From positions 186,001 to 250,000 of the forward strand of contig NZ_QYUO01000003.1 in the NCBI RefSeq assembly GCF_003591035.1: DNA of 64,000 nucleotides, given 5' to 3'. The notes under the pieces were generated by a model that was not told the origin of the DNA, did no database searches, and worked only from the letters and a program-made list of their open reading frames with translations. The position numbers were made by a program, and so were the translations under genes. Positions 56,551-64,000 of this stretch are shown here, one piece after another. The DNA comes from Noviherbaspirillum saxi (lineage in GTDB: Bacteria > Pseudomonadota > Gammaproteobacteria > Burkholderiales > Burkholderiaceae_D). Position 1 is the first letter of the stretch. Every line of letters starts with the position of its first letter.

Positions 56551-57900
56551 TTACAACACCGTGCGGTATTTCGCCGCCATGATGTCGACCGCTTCTGCCG
56601 GCGGCATGCCCTTGTACAGTACGTTCTGGATCGCGTCGCAAATCGCGAAGGTCTCGAACATCTTGCCGGGACGCAGGTCCACTCCCGGCCCTTCTGTGTC
56701 GATCGAGCGGATCGCCACATCCTTGCGGGTGAGCATGCTCTTCATGAAGTCAACGAGTTCCGCATGCTTTTCGATCAGCGGGTGGGCGCGCCAGCGGATG
56801 TCGTCATAGACATCCATGCGCGGCGGTTGCATATGCAGCGGCGCCGAGTGCAGGAAGTTGATGTAATGGTTGTCGACGAACCACTCCATGAACTTCAGGG
56901 ATTCGTCGCGCATGGGCGTGTTCAGCACGACCCAGCCGTCATAGCCATGGTTGACCGCCTGTCCGCTTCCGGCGCTGTCCGGGTACATGAAGAAGCCGGT
57001 CTTGGCGACCAGGTCGGGTGCCTTGTCCTCAATCACTTCGATCAGCCGGCCTGCATACGGCGCATGCGCGATCTGGCCACCCGAGTATTGGCCGAGCACG
57101 GTGCCGAACAACGCCTGGGTCATCCCGGACGGCATGCTCGGTCCCATCTTCTTCATGAAGTCGAGGTAGCGCGTCACCTTTGGCTTCATCTCCGCATTAT
57201 CGACGATGAGCTTGAAGTTATTGTCGAGCAGGCGCACGCCGTCGGCCCACATATAGCCGAGCGACATCCACTGCGCCGCCGCGTTCGCCCCCACCGGATG
57301 GCCGACGCCGAACTTGCCGCCTTCGGTCAGCGCCTTGCAGTTTTCCGCCATCTGGTCCCAGGTGGTCGGCACCTTCAAGCCCTTTTGCTGGTACAGGTCC
57401 TTGCGGTAATACATCCAGCAAAAGTTGTAATCGTAGGGATACCAGTAGTTTTCGTCCTTGATCGGGAACAGCACGTTCGGGCCCCATTTGTGCCGCTGGA
57501 CCAGCTTGGTGAGGGGGACCAGCTTGCCTGCCTGCGCCAGCAGCAGTACGTGGCCGGCGAAAGCCAGCGTGCCTACGTCGTAAGGCGTGCCCGCCGCAAT
57601 CGAACTCTGGATCTTGTTATAGGCATCGTCAGGCGGCACCGTGTCGATCACGACTTTCACGCCGAATTTCTTTTCATATTCGGCGGCGGCCACGCGCAGC
57701 GCGCGCACCGAGTCGCGCCCCGGTTCCGCATTCAGGAAGCGCAACGTTTTTCCCTGCGCCAGCACGGATGGTGCGCCAACGGCCATCAGCGCCGCCCCGG
57801 CGACCACCGACTTCAACACATCGCGCCGTCCCACCGCCGGCTTCGTTTGCGCAAGCAACGCTTCCTGTGCCAATACATCGTCTTTGTCAAACTGGTTCAT
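56551..57900 (-). CDS. Carbohydrate ABC transporter binding protein with TAT signal
   Basis: This 449-residue extracellular-solute-binding protein (family 1) has an N-terminal twin-arginine signal (VGRRDVLKSVVAGAALMAVGAPSVLA, about residues 23-49). The mature domain begins KTLRFLNAEPGRDSVRALRVAAAEYEKKFGVKVVIDTVPPDDAYNKIQSSIAAG. It captures the sugar or polyol. Export through TAT and a leader of about 20 residues before the RR are somewhat unusual for this family. Confidence 0.85.
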   Translation of the reverse strand: MNQFDKDDVLAQEALLAQTKPAVGRRDVLKSVVAGAALMAVGAPSVLAQGKTLRFLNAEPGRDSVRALRVAAAEYEKKFGVKVVIDTVPPDDAYNKIQSSIAAGTPYDVGTLAFAGHVLLLAQAGKLVPLTKLVQRHKWGPNVLFPIKDENYWYPYDYNFCWMYYRKDLYQQKGLKVPTTWDQMAENCKALTEGGKFGVGHPVGANAAAQWMSLGYMWADGVRLLDNNFKLIVDNAEMKPKVTRYLDFMKKMGPSMPSGMTQALFGTVLGQYSGGQIAHAPYAGRLIEVIEDKAPDLVAKTGFFMYPDSAGSGQAVNHGYDGWVVLNTPMRDESLKFMEWFVDNHYINFLHSAPLHMQPPRMDVYDDIRWRAHPLIEKHAELVDFMKSMLTRKDVAIRSIDTEGPGVDLRPGKMFETFAICDAIQNVLYKGMPPAEAVDIMAAKYRTVL

Positions 57901-57949
57901 GTCAGTCTCCTTCGAGTTATTGTGAATCGGAGTTGCCTTGTGATTGCCG

Positions 57950-59056
57950 TTACGACAGCTTCAGATTGACGCCGGATTCGGCGTCGAATAAATGGATGCG
58001 GGACATGTCGAGCGTCAGCCTGACGCGGTCTCCCACCCCGACGTCGTTGCGCCGGCCGGTCAGTACGCGCACGCGGGTTGCGGCGGATTGCTCGGAACCC
58101 TTGCCATGGTCGAGTTCCAGTACCGACAGGGTCTGCGCACCCAGCTGTTCGACCAGCACCACCGTGGCGGCGGCAATACCGTCGCTTGCCATGCCCGCAT
58201 GCTCGGGACGGATGCCCAGCACGATCTCCTTCCCTGCCCTGACGCCTGCGGGAATCGGCGCGGGCAAGCCGAGCGACATGCCGGGCGCCACGAACATCAA
58301 GCGGCCACCCTGATCCTGTACATTGCCCCTGACCAGATTCATCTCCGGTGCGCCGATGAAACCGGCCACGAACAGGTTGGCCGGCGCATCGTAGACATCC
58401 AGCGGCCGCCCTATCTGCTGCACCTGCCCCTGATTCATGATCACGATCCGGTCGCCCAGCGTCATCGCTTCCACCTGGTCATGCGTGACATAGACCATGT
58501 TGGTTCCGACCCGCTTGTGCAGCTGTGCGATTTCTTCGCGCATGCGAATGCGCAGCTTGGCATCGAGGTTAGACAGCGGCTCGTCCAGCAGAAAGACTTC
58601 GGGTGAGCGCACCAGTGCGCGCCCGAGCGATACGCGCTGCATCTGTCCGCCGGAAAGCTGGCGCGGCTTGCGCGGCAGTAGTGCGTCGATGCTGAGCATT
58701 TGCGCGGCCCAGCGCACCTTGCTTTCGATTTCCGCCGCCGGCACCTTGCGCATGCGCAGCCCGAAAGCCAGGTTTTCGTAGACCGTCTTGTGCGGATACA
58801 GCGCGTAGTTCTGGAACACCATCGCGATGTTGCGTTCGCCGGGCTGCAGCATCGTCACATCGCGGCCGCCGATATGGATGGTGCCGCTGCTGACATCCTC
58901 CAGGCCCGCCAGCATGCGCAGTGTGGTCGATTTGCCGCAGCCGGACGGGCCGACCAGCACGACAAATTCGCCGTCGGCCATGTCCAGGTCAAGACTGTTC
59001 ACCACCGGCTGTTCGCCATATCGCTTGCTGACCTGGGATAGAACAATATTCGTCAT
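57950..59056 (-). CDS. Carbohydrate ABC transporter ATPase, MalK/UgpC-type
   Basis: This 368-residue ATPase has Walker A GPSGCGKSTT, Q loop FQNYALYPHKTVYENLAFG, signature LSGGQMQRV, Walker B VFLLDEPLSNLD, and the H loop VTHDQVEAM. A C-terminal OB-like regulatory domain (EIVLGIRPEHAG) is present, as in MalK and UgpC. The ATG at 59056 follows the kinase stop by five bases, so the longer upstream frame is rejected. Confidence 0.9.
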   Translation of the reverse strand: MTNIVLSQVSKRYGEQPVVNSLDLDMADGEFVVLVGPSGCGKSTTLRMLAGLEDVSSGTIHIGGRDVTMLQPGERNIAMVFQNYALYPHKTVYENLAFGLRMRKVPAAEIESKVRWAAQMLSIDALLPRKPRQLSGGQMQRVSLGRALVRSPEVFLLDEPLSNLDAKLRIRMREEIAQLHKRVGTNMVYVTHDQVEAMTLGDRIVIMNQGQVQQIGRPLDVYDAPANLFVAGFIGAPEMNLVRGNVQDQGGRLMFVAPGMSLGLPAPIPAGVRAGKEIVLGIRPEHAGMASDGIAAATVVLVEQLGAQTLSVLELDHGKGSEQSAATRVRVLTGRRNDVGVGDRVRLTLDMSRIHLFDAESGVNLKLS

Positions 59057-59061
59057 CGTGT

Positions 59062-60585
59062 TTATCCCGTAATGCGTGACAGTGCATGATTGACTTGCGC
59101 GAGACCGGCCTGCGCATCCTTGTACACCGCGAACAGCTTGTCGTAGAACGCGACGCTGGCGGGATCGGGTAGCGAACGGTCGACCACGCGCGCGCACAGT
59201 TTTGCAGCGGAGAGTTCGTCGGTGAACACTCCCACGCCCACACCTGCCAGCAAGGCCGCACCAAACGACGCGTCGGTGGTTTCCGGCAGCAGGATTTCGA
59301 CATTCAGCACATCGGCCACGATCTGACGCCAGATCGCGCTCTTCGAGCCGCCGCCAATGATGCGCGCGGTCTTGACCTGCATATCCTGTGCACGGAACTG
59401 CTCCAGCACATCGCGCAATGAAAACGCGATGCCTTCATAGATCGCGCGGGAGAAATGCGCGATGTCATGGCGGAAGGTCATGCCCACGAAATCGGCGCGC
59501 AGCATCGGATCCCAGTACGGCGCGCGCTCGCCTTGCAGGTAAGGATGGAACAGCAACCCCTCGGCCCCGGCCGGAACGGTGCCGACCAGCCGGTCCATCT
59601 CGGCAAAAGCTTCACTGCCGCTTCTGCCCGGCGTCATCAGAAAGCGGTCGCGGAACCAGCGATGCGCCGACGCGCAGCTATTGGTGCCGGTGATGGTGTA
59701 CCAGAGACCGGGCACCGCCAGCGGATAGTTGATCAAGGTCGGATGAACCCGCGGCTCGCGGCTGACGACGCTGACCGTACCGGCGGTCGCCAGCTTGATC
59801 GTTCCATCGTCGGGCGCGACGGAACCCGCGCCGAAGGTTTCGATCGAGGTGTCCGAGGTGCCACACACCACTGGCGTGCCTTCGGCCAAGCCGGTCGCCC
59901 TGGCGGCAGCTGCCGTGACTTTGCCGACGATGGATGTCGGCGTCACCAGCGGCGGCAAGGTGGCGATATCCCATTGCGCCAGATCGCACAGTTCGGGCGA
60001 CCATTGGTCGCGCGCCGGATCGAACAGGAGCGTGCCGACCGCTTCTGTGCGGTCGGTTTCCCAAGTGCCGGTCAGCCGCGAACGCAGCCAGTCCTTCGCG
60101 ACATAGACGCGAGCGGTGCGCCTGACCGCTTCCGGCTCATGACGCGCCAGCCATAGAAATTGGGGCAGCGTCCAGGTCGGCGCGGGCCGGTTCAGCCCTA
60201 GCTTTAGAATGCGTTCACCATACTTGTCCTGCAGTTCGCGCGATTCTTCGCCGCTGCGCTGGTCGTTCCAGAGAATGGCAGGTCGCACCAGATTACCCTG
60301 CGCATCTTCCAGCACCGGCGTATGCGCGCCGGCACTGAAGGAAATGCCGGCGATATCGGCGGCGGCAATGCCTGCTTCTTTCAGTGCGAGCGGCACGGTC
60401 GTGCAGACGGCCTTCCACCAATCCATCGGATCCTGCTCGCTCCAGCGCGGCTTCGGTGAATGCGTCGCGATGTCACTCGCAGCGCTGCCGCAGACCTTGC
60501 CGCTGCTGTCGATGATCATGGTCTTGAGACTGCCGGCACCGATGTCGATACCCATCAGCCAGGTGCGAGCTGCGCCGCCGCTCAT
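59062..60585 (-). CDS. FGGY-family carbohydrate kinase (xylulokinase-like)
   Basis: This 507-residue kinase has the FGGY N-terminal motif (MGIDIGAGSLKTMIIDSSGKVCG), FSAGAHTPVLEDAQGNLVRPAILWNDQRSGEE and TDRTEAVGTLLFD. The second lobe has GTSDTSIETFGAGSV and IIGGGSKSAIWRQIVADVLNVEIL. It phosphorylates a ketose or polyol. Residues around the active Asp are intact by eye. Its ATG overlaps the Fe-S protein's stop (ATGA), and AAGGA precedes it. A longer frame upstream is rejected. Confidence 0.88.
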   Translation of the reverse strand: MSGGAARTWLMGIDIGAGSLKTMIIDSSGKVCGSAASDIATHSPKPRWSEQDPMDWWKAVCTTVPLALKEAGIAAADIAGISFSAGAHTPVLEDAQGNLVRPAILWNDQRSGEESRELQDKYGERILKLGLNRPAPTWTLPQFLWLARHEPEAVRRTARVYVAKDWLRSRLTGTWETDRTEAVGTLLFDPARDQWSPELCDLAQWDIATLPPLVTPTSIVGKVTAAAARATGLAEGTPVVCGTSDTSIETFGAGSVAPDDGTIKLATAGTVSVVSREPRVHPTLINYPLAVPGLWYTITGTNSCASAHRWFRDRFLMTPGRSGSEAFAEMDRLVGTVPAGAEGLLFHPYLQGERAPYWDPMLRADFVGMTFRHDIAHFSRAIYEGIAFSLRDVLEQFRAQDMQVKTARIIGGGSKSAIWRQIVADVLNVEILLPETTDASFGAALLAGVGVGVFTDELSAAKLCARVVDRSLPDPASVAFYDKLFAVYKDAQAGLAQVNHALSRITG

Positions 60586-60863
60586 GCCGGAGTTCCTTCT
60601 GCTAGCGCTGCGTCGAGGGCGACGGGAATGTTCAGCCCATAGGTGCAATGACCGATGCTGGCGTTCGCTGCGGCCCGGCGACCGAGGGCCGCGCGGGTGT
60701 CTTCATCCATCGGCAGGCGTTTCTTCAAAACCGCAAGGGTGATCAGCGACAGCGCCGACGGCGTCTGCGACTCGATCTGCACATCCTCGTTTGCCGCATA
60801 GCTGGGGCGGCAGGTATTGGGACAGTAGGCGCAGATCGTCAATGCATTGATATATTCGCTCAT
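60582..60863 (-). CDS. Small Fe-S (single-cluster) oxidoreductase subunit
   Basis: This 93-residue protein contains C11-x2-C14-x3-C18 (ICAYCPNTCRP) and a later Cys in GHCTYGLNIP. The pattern recalls the N-terminal cluster region of GlpC/GlcF-type (Fe-S) proteins, but the CCG domains are absent. It is coupled by ATGA overlaps to both the FAD oxidase upstream and the kinase downstream. It probably transfers electrons from the oxidase to the respiratory chain. A precise family is not recognised. Confidence 0.65.
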   Translation of the reverse strand: MSEYINALTICAYCPNTCRPSYAANEDVQIESQTPSALSLITLAVLKKRLPMDEDTRAALGRRAAANASIGHCTYGLNIPVALDAALAEGTPA

Positions 60864-62353
60864 GCCGATTCCTTCATTTGCCAAGTTGAGCCGGTCGGCT
60901 GGCGCAGGGCGAGCTTTCCGGGGTTGATCAGATTGTCCGGATCCAGTCCATCCTTGAGGATCTGCAGCATGTTGAGCCCTTCGTTCAACTCGACACGCAC
61001 CCAGGGATTGCGGAACAGTCCGGCGCCATGGTGGTGCGCAACCGACCCGCCCATTTCCAGACAGAGACGCTCAATCGTATCCCACGCCTGCTGATGCAGC
61101 AGGATCGCGTCTTGTTCAGGCATCGGCGGCAACCGCACGGTCATGTACTGGCAGGCGCCTTCGGGATAGATATGGGACCAGTGTGCGCCGAAGTGCATCT
61201 CTGGATGAATGGCCTGGGCCGCCACGCGCATGGCGGTGTACATGTCCAGCAGATGGGTCCAGGTGCCGGTGACCTCAATCGTATCCATGTAGTGGCCATC
61301 GCTTTGCCACTTGGTCGAGTACGAGTGGAAGCGCGTGGCTTCCCAGTGTTCGTAAGGAGCGAGCCCGGCAAGAACGGCGTCGTGCTTGCGGCAGATCGCC
61401 AGCGACATGTCGCGTTCGACCGTCGCAAGCTGTTCCTTGCCGGAGAACTTCATGATGCACAGGATAGGACGGTCGGCAAATTCGAGCATGCCTTCGGTCC
61501 GCTGGGCGCTTTCCTTTTCATCGTACAAGCGAATGACTTCCGGGCGCAGCTCGCTTTGCATGACTTCGCGCAAGGCCTGGAAGCCGCTTTCAATTGTCCG
61601 GAAAGCCAGTACCAAAGGCGTTGCATATTCCGGCTGGCGCCATACCCGCAAGGTGACTTCGGTGATGAAACCAAGCACCCCTTCGGAGCCGACAAACAAG
61701 TCCTTGATGCTGGGCCCTACCGCGCGCCGCGCGACTGGACGGACCTCGACCTTTTTCCCGTTCGGCAGCACCGCCTTCAGCCCGAGCACCATGTCTTCGA
61801 TCTTGCCGTAGCGCGACGAGGCCTGGCCGGCGCCTCGGCAGGCGACCCAACCGCCCACCGTCGACATCGCGATGGATTGCGGCAGATGGCCGGCGGTAAA
61901 GCCGCGCTGCGCCAGTTCCTGCTCGAATTGCATGCCGTTCATGCCAGCCTGGACCGTGACGGTGCCGTCAACCGTATTCAGGTCGACGATGCGGTTAAGA
62001 CGCTTGAGATCGACCATGACCTCGTCCACCAGCGGCACCGTGCCACCCAGGACGCCCGAACCGGCGCCGAACGGTATCAGCCTCAGCTTGCGCTGCCGCG
62101 CGTAGTCGACCACCGCCTGCACTTCGTCGGCGTCGCGTGGCGACACGATCGCCCCCGGCAGAGTGCCTGGCAAGCTGTCGGCGCGAAGTTTGAACAAGCC
62201 GTAGGGCATCCGGTCCCGGCTGTAGGCATAACGATCAGCCTTTCCTGTCAAGACATTCTCATTGCCGACGATTGCGGAAAAGCCTGCCAGAGTCTCATCG
62301 CTGAGCTCTGGCACAGAGCCTTCCGAAAATACGGGAGTTGCTAGATTTGCCAT
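60860..62353 (-). CDS. FAD-linked oxidase (GlcD/AGPS-like)
   Basis: This 497-residue vanillyl-alcohol-oxidase-family flavoprotein has the FAD-binding half (PGTLPGAIVSPRDADEVQAVVDYARQRKLRLIPFGAGSGVLGGTVPL, GSEGVLGFITEVTLRVW) and a C-terminal part with VAHHHGAGLFRNPWV, the His triplet of alkyl-DHAP synthase-like enzymes, ending LDPDNLINPGKL. It oxidises a hydroxy acid, polyol or glycerol-type substrate, with the Fe-S partner next door. The promoter region ahead contains a palindrome (62384-62403). It is the first gene of the operon. Confidence 0.85.
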   Translation of the reverse strand: MANLATPVFSEGSVPELSDETLAGFSAIVGNENVLTGKADRYAYSRDRMPYGLFKLRADSLPGTLPGAIVSPRDADEVQAVVDYARQRKLRLIPFGAGSGVLGGTVPLVDEVMVDLKRLNRIVDLNTVDGTVTVQAGMNGMQFEQELAQRGFTAGHLPQSIAMSTVGGWVACRGAGQASSRYGKIEDMVLGLKAVLPNGKKVEVRPVARRAVGPSIKDLFVGSEGVLGFITEVTLRVWRQPEYATPLVLAFRTIESGFQALREVMQSELRPEVIRLYDEKESAQRTEGMLEFADRPILCIMKFSGKEQLATVERDMSLAICRKHDAVLAGLAPYEHWEATRFHSYSTKWQSDGHYMDTIEVTGTWTHLLDMYTAMRVAAQAIHPEMHFGAHWSHIYPEGACQYMTVRLPPMPEQDAILLHQQAWDTIERLCLEMGGSVAHHHGAGLFRNPWVRVELNEGLNMLQILKDGLDPDNLINPGKLALRQPTGSTWQMKESA

Positions 62354-62383
62354 TGCATTCCTTTGCCACCACGTTAATTGAAC

Positions 62384-62403
62384 ATGAACAAACGATTGTT
62401 CAT
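62384..62403. promoter_or_regulatory. LacI-type palindrome ahead of the polyol operon
   Basis: ATGAACAA, ACGA, then TTGTTCAT: a perfect 20-bp palindrome with central CG and the AANCGNTT core favoured by LacI-family repressors. It lies 30 bp upstream of the FAD oxidase start, where it would block transcription. Confidence 0.6.
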
Positions 62404-63054
62404 ATTGTGCAAAAGAGTTTTTTGGCTGTCAATTGGTTTTTTACACTGTAAGTTACGAGAAAGAAATTATTAACCTTCCCGTAACCTATGATGGCTGACC
62501 TAAACGGCAATGGTTGCTGGCAAGTGCGGAGTGCAACACGTTTGAACTCCATTCACTTCATTCCGCGGTTATCTACGGGTACGGATTTTTGCCTCCAAGA
62601 TTTTCACGGACAAGCTGTTCCAGGAGTTGTGGAAGGCTATCGACGCCGATAACTATGTCGATACACAGCAGTTGGTCGATGCGCTTGTACATGTGTTACG
62701 AGGAAACCAGATCTTGGCAATTAGCGCGATAAGGGAACTGATTGGCTTCGCACAAAGACGAAAATGTCAGCCGGAGATCGTACAAGCACTCACTCGGTTG
62801 CCCGGTTTTGAAACGTCCATCATGCCAATCCAGATGTGTTGATATCGTTCCCGTCACCTTCAGCTGCCAGTCATTTCGAAACACATCAAAAGAGCAAGAT
62901 TCGTCTGTCGGCTGCTCATATCCGACAGCTGTGTATAGTCTTCACCTATGTCGCAGCTATGTTAATGCGCGTCGCAGTTCGGCCAAGAGCGACGCTTCTA
63001 TTTCCCCGTCCAGGCGGTTCAAATGCATTGTTTGCGATGCTCACAACTGACCAA

Positions 63055-63141
63055 TCGTTGCGGATGCTAATTCTTGCAGGTGGCGTTGAAACTGAAGCGC
63101 AGGCTCTCTTCCTGATGGAACAACACGGAGCCATACGGGCC
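63055..63141 (+). pseudogene. Possible EAL-domain remnant
   Basis: The frame reads LRMLILAGGVETEAQALFLMEQHG, close to the EAL segment VVAEGVETEAQ that precedes the end of the domain. Flanking sequence does not continue the domain. This is weak evidence and may be chance. Confidence 0.3.
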
Positions 63142-63214
63142 ATCGCCAAAGCCATAACCTGTGGATGGGTGCTGAGGTACCACTAGGAATCGCCGACATG
63201 CGCATGGCCGAGGT

Positions 63215-63811
63215 ATGCCGACAGCACTGGCAGGCGCCGTTCGACGTCCTGACCTGAGCGATACCACCCGAGCAGGGTCTCGACTGCGAATCGATGGCGA
63301 AAATCGTTGGATCAACCTGGAGAAGTTGTCATGCCTTCTTGGTGTTGAGCCGGTCAGATTGAAGTCGATTTTTCCAGACCGGACCGTTTTAACCCTCGCC
63401 GGTCAACGACATACGTCCGAGTATCGACCGCGTTTCTGCATTGAGTGCATTGAGTGCCTTAAGCTTGGCTTTCATTGCAGTCTTTATGACCTTAGCACTG
63501 TTCTTACCTGTCTAGTTCATAATTCATTCTTTTCGACAGGATGCACGGGATGCGGCACAGCTAATTGCCTCAGTCGGCATGCGCAAGAAGGCAATCTATT
63601 ACGTCAACCGGGAGTTCGATGCAAACACCACCCTATTCCCACTGCGATGTTTTCCCTCGCTGAGACGCCCCCTGCAGAAAGCTTCTTAAGCTATGTAAAT
63701 GAGAAATGCACAGAACTCGTCGATTGGTGGGACGCCGTAACATCGGCATGTAAAGGTCAAGAGCGATTGTTACGCGGAATCTTTCATTTTGGCGCTAACT
63801 CAAAGAGGTAA
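63215..63811 (+). pseudogene. TniQ-like zinc-binding protein fragment
   Basis: The 198-codon frame contains YRPRFCIECIECLKLGFHCSLYDLSTVLTCLVHNSFFSTGCTGCG, like the zinc-finger region of TniQ/TnsD-type transposition proteins (CxxC, then CLVH, then CxxCG). The expected N-terminal TniQ part is missing or altered, and no transposase partner is present. Function is doubtful. It stops exactly at the left end of an IS200-like element. Confidence 0.4.
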
Positions 63812-63812
63812 G

Positions 63813-64000
63813 CCCCCGGATTTTCCGGGGGACTCACCAAGGTTTGAGCTTTACGACGGTCTGCGTGAATTTCTGATCTCTGCCAAGAGAAAGAGAATTC
63901 ACAATGAAAGAGTATCAGAGCCTGAACCATACGAGATAGGACTGCAAATATCACGTGGTATTCATACCGAAGCGGCGAACGAAACGGATATCGGAGTGCT
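63813..64000 (+). mobile_element. Left end of an IS200/IS605-family element
   Basis: The hairpin CCCCCGG, loop ATTTT, CCGGGGG (63813-63831) lies 72 bp before a transposase start. This fits the subterminal palindrome of an IS200/IS605 left end recognised by TnpA. The element continues off the right edge. Confidence 0.6.
63904..64000 (+). pseudogene. tnpA: IS200-like tnpA start, broken
   Basis: Translation begins MKEYQSLNHTR, the IS200 transposase start, but the next codon, usually Trp, is TAG (63937). The frame then continues as DCKYHVVFIPKRRTKR until one missing base shifts it near 63985. Two lesions indicate an inactive copy. The rest of the gene is beyond the window. Confidence 0.7.

Larger units (their letters stand above)
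62354..63214. other. Promoter region and degraded sequence with small remnants
   Basis: From about 62410 to 63214 no intact gene is seen. A frame ending at 62842 (TQQLVDALVHVLRGNQ, then RELIGFAQRRK) has no recognised family or start. Part of 63060-63135 reads like an EAL-domain remnant. Confidence 0.35.

Noticed and set aside
56380..57969. Long plus-strand frame antisense to the sugar-binding protein gene
   Set aside because: His/Arg-rich shadow of a real gene; no family, no ribosome site.
61028..62344. Long plus-strand frame antisense to the FAD oxidase gene
   Set aside because: Composition typical of an antisense shadow; the oxidase is well supported.
62627..62842. Possible small gene (LVDALVHVLRGNQ... 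frame)
   Set aside because: Starts only at a TTG without ribosome site, no family, and lies in an otherwise degraded region.

Overview
The window looks like a chromosomal segment of a betaproteobacterium of the order Burkholderiales, perhaps Oxalobacteraceae. This rests on the rRNA operon sequence, AcnB, the Liv transporters and a mix of sulfur-oxidation and catabolic genes; no database search was possible. Genes are dense, with many start codons overlapping the previous stop, and most long operons lie on the minus strand.

Layout. (1) 1-5.6 kb: sulfur region. It holds the N-terminal end of soxC, two ArsR-type repressors, a periplasmic DsrE-like protein, a SoxH-like metallo-hydrolase, a DUF302 lipoprotein and a BigR-like repressor translationally coupled to two YeeE/YedE half-transporters, then small stress-type proteins. 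(2) 6-18 kb: a PAS-GGDEF-EAL c-di-GMP enzyme, a 165-bp MITE-like repeat, a lectin-like lipoprotein, a cardiolipin-synthase-type phospholipase D protein, an FtsH protease, and a DUF2868/DUF3482 membrane protein-GTPase pair. (3) 18.3-23.9 kb: a complete minus-strand rRNA operon whose 16S-23S spacer carries tRNA-Val(GAC) and tRNA-Gly(GCC), not the usual Ile/Ala pair. Leader and spacer boxA sites, a promoter and a terminator can be seen. (4) 24-28.8 kb: a secreted alpha/beta hydrolase, a BMP-type binding protein, tRNA-Leu(GAG), tRNA-Arg(ACG) and a frameshifted response regulator-GGDEF gene. (5) 29.1-40.1 kb: one long minus-strand catabolic locus. It encodes an HpaB-type flavin monooxygenase and flavin reductase, RidA, DUF1028, an M20 deacylase, a HutD-like protein, a LysR regulator and a complete branched-chain amino-acid-type ABC transporter. 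(6) 40.4-44.4 kb: acnB and a LacI-family regulator. (7) 44.6-48.3 kb: a very large protein with ankyrin-like repeats that resembles a secreted effector. An in-frame stop codon separates it from a second, in-phase 239-codon part. (8) 48.4-52.7 kb: DUF4394 protein, a 160-bp MITE-like element, ECF sigma/anti-sigma pair, an alcohol-dehydrogenase remnant, an outer-membrane barrel and a Thr/Lys-repeat protein. (9) 52.9-62.4 kb: a polyol or sugar catabolic operon with FAD oxidase, small Fe-S protein, FGGY kinase, complete ABC importer, SDR and iron-type alcohol dehydrogenase, preceded by a LacI-type palindrome. (10) 62.4-64 kb: a degraded region with an EAL-like remnant, a TniQ-like fragment and the left end of a broken IS200/IS605 element.

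Working together: region 1 plausibly oxidises and imports reduced sulfur under persulfide-type repression. Region 5 imports and oxidises an unknown nitrogen-containing organic compound. Region 9 imports a polyol and feeds it through oxidation and phosphorylation. The most unusual items are the rRNA spacer tRNAs, the split effector-like gene and two MITE-like elements.
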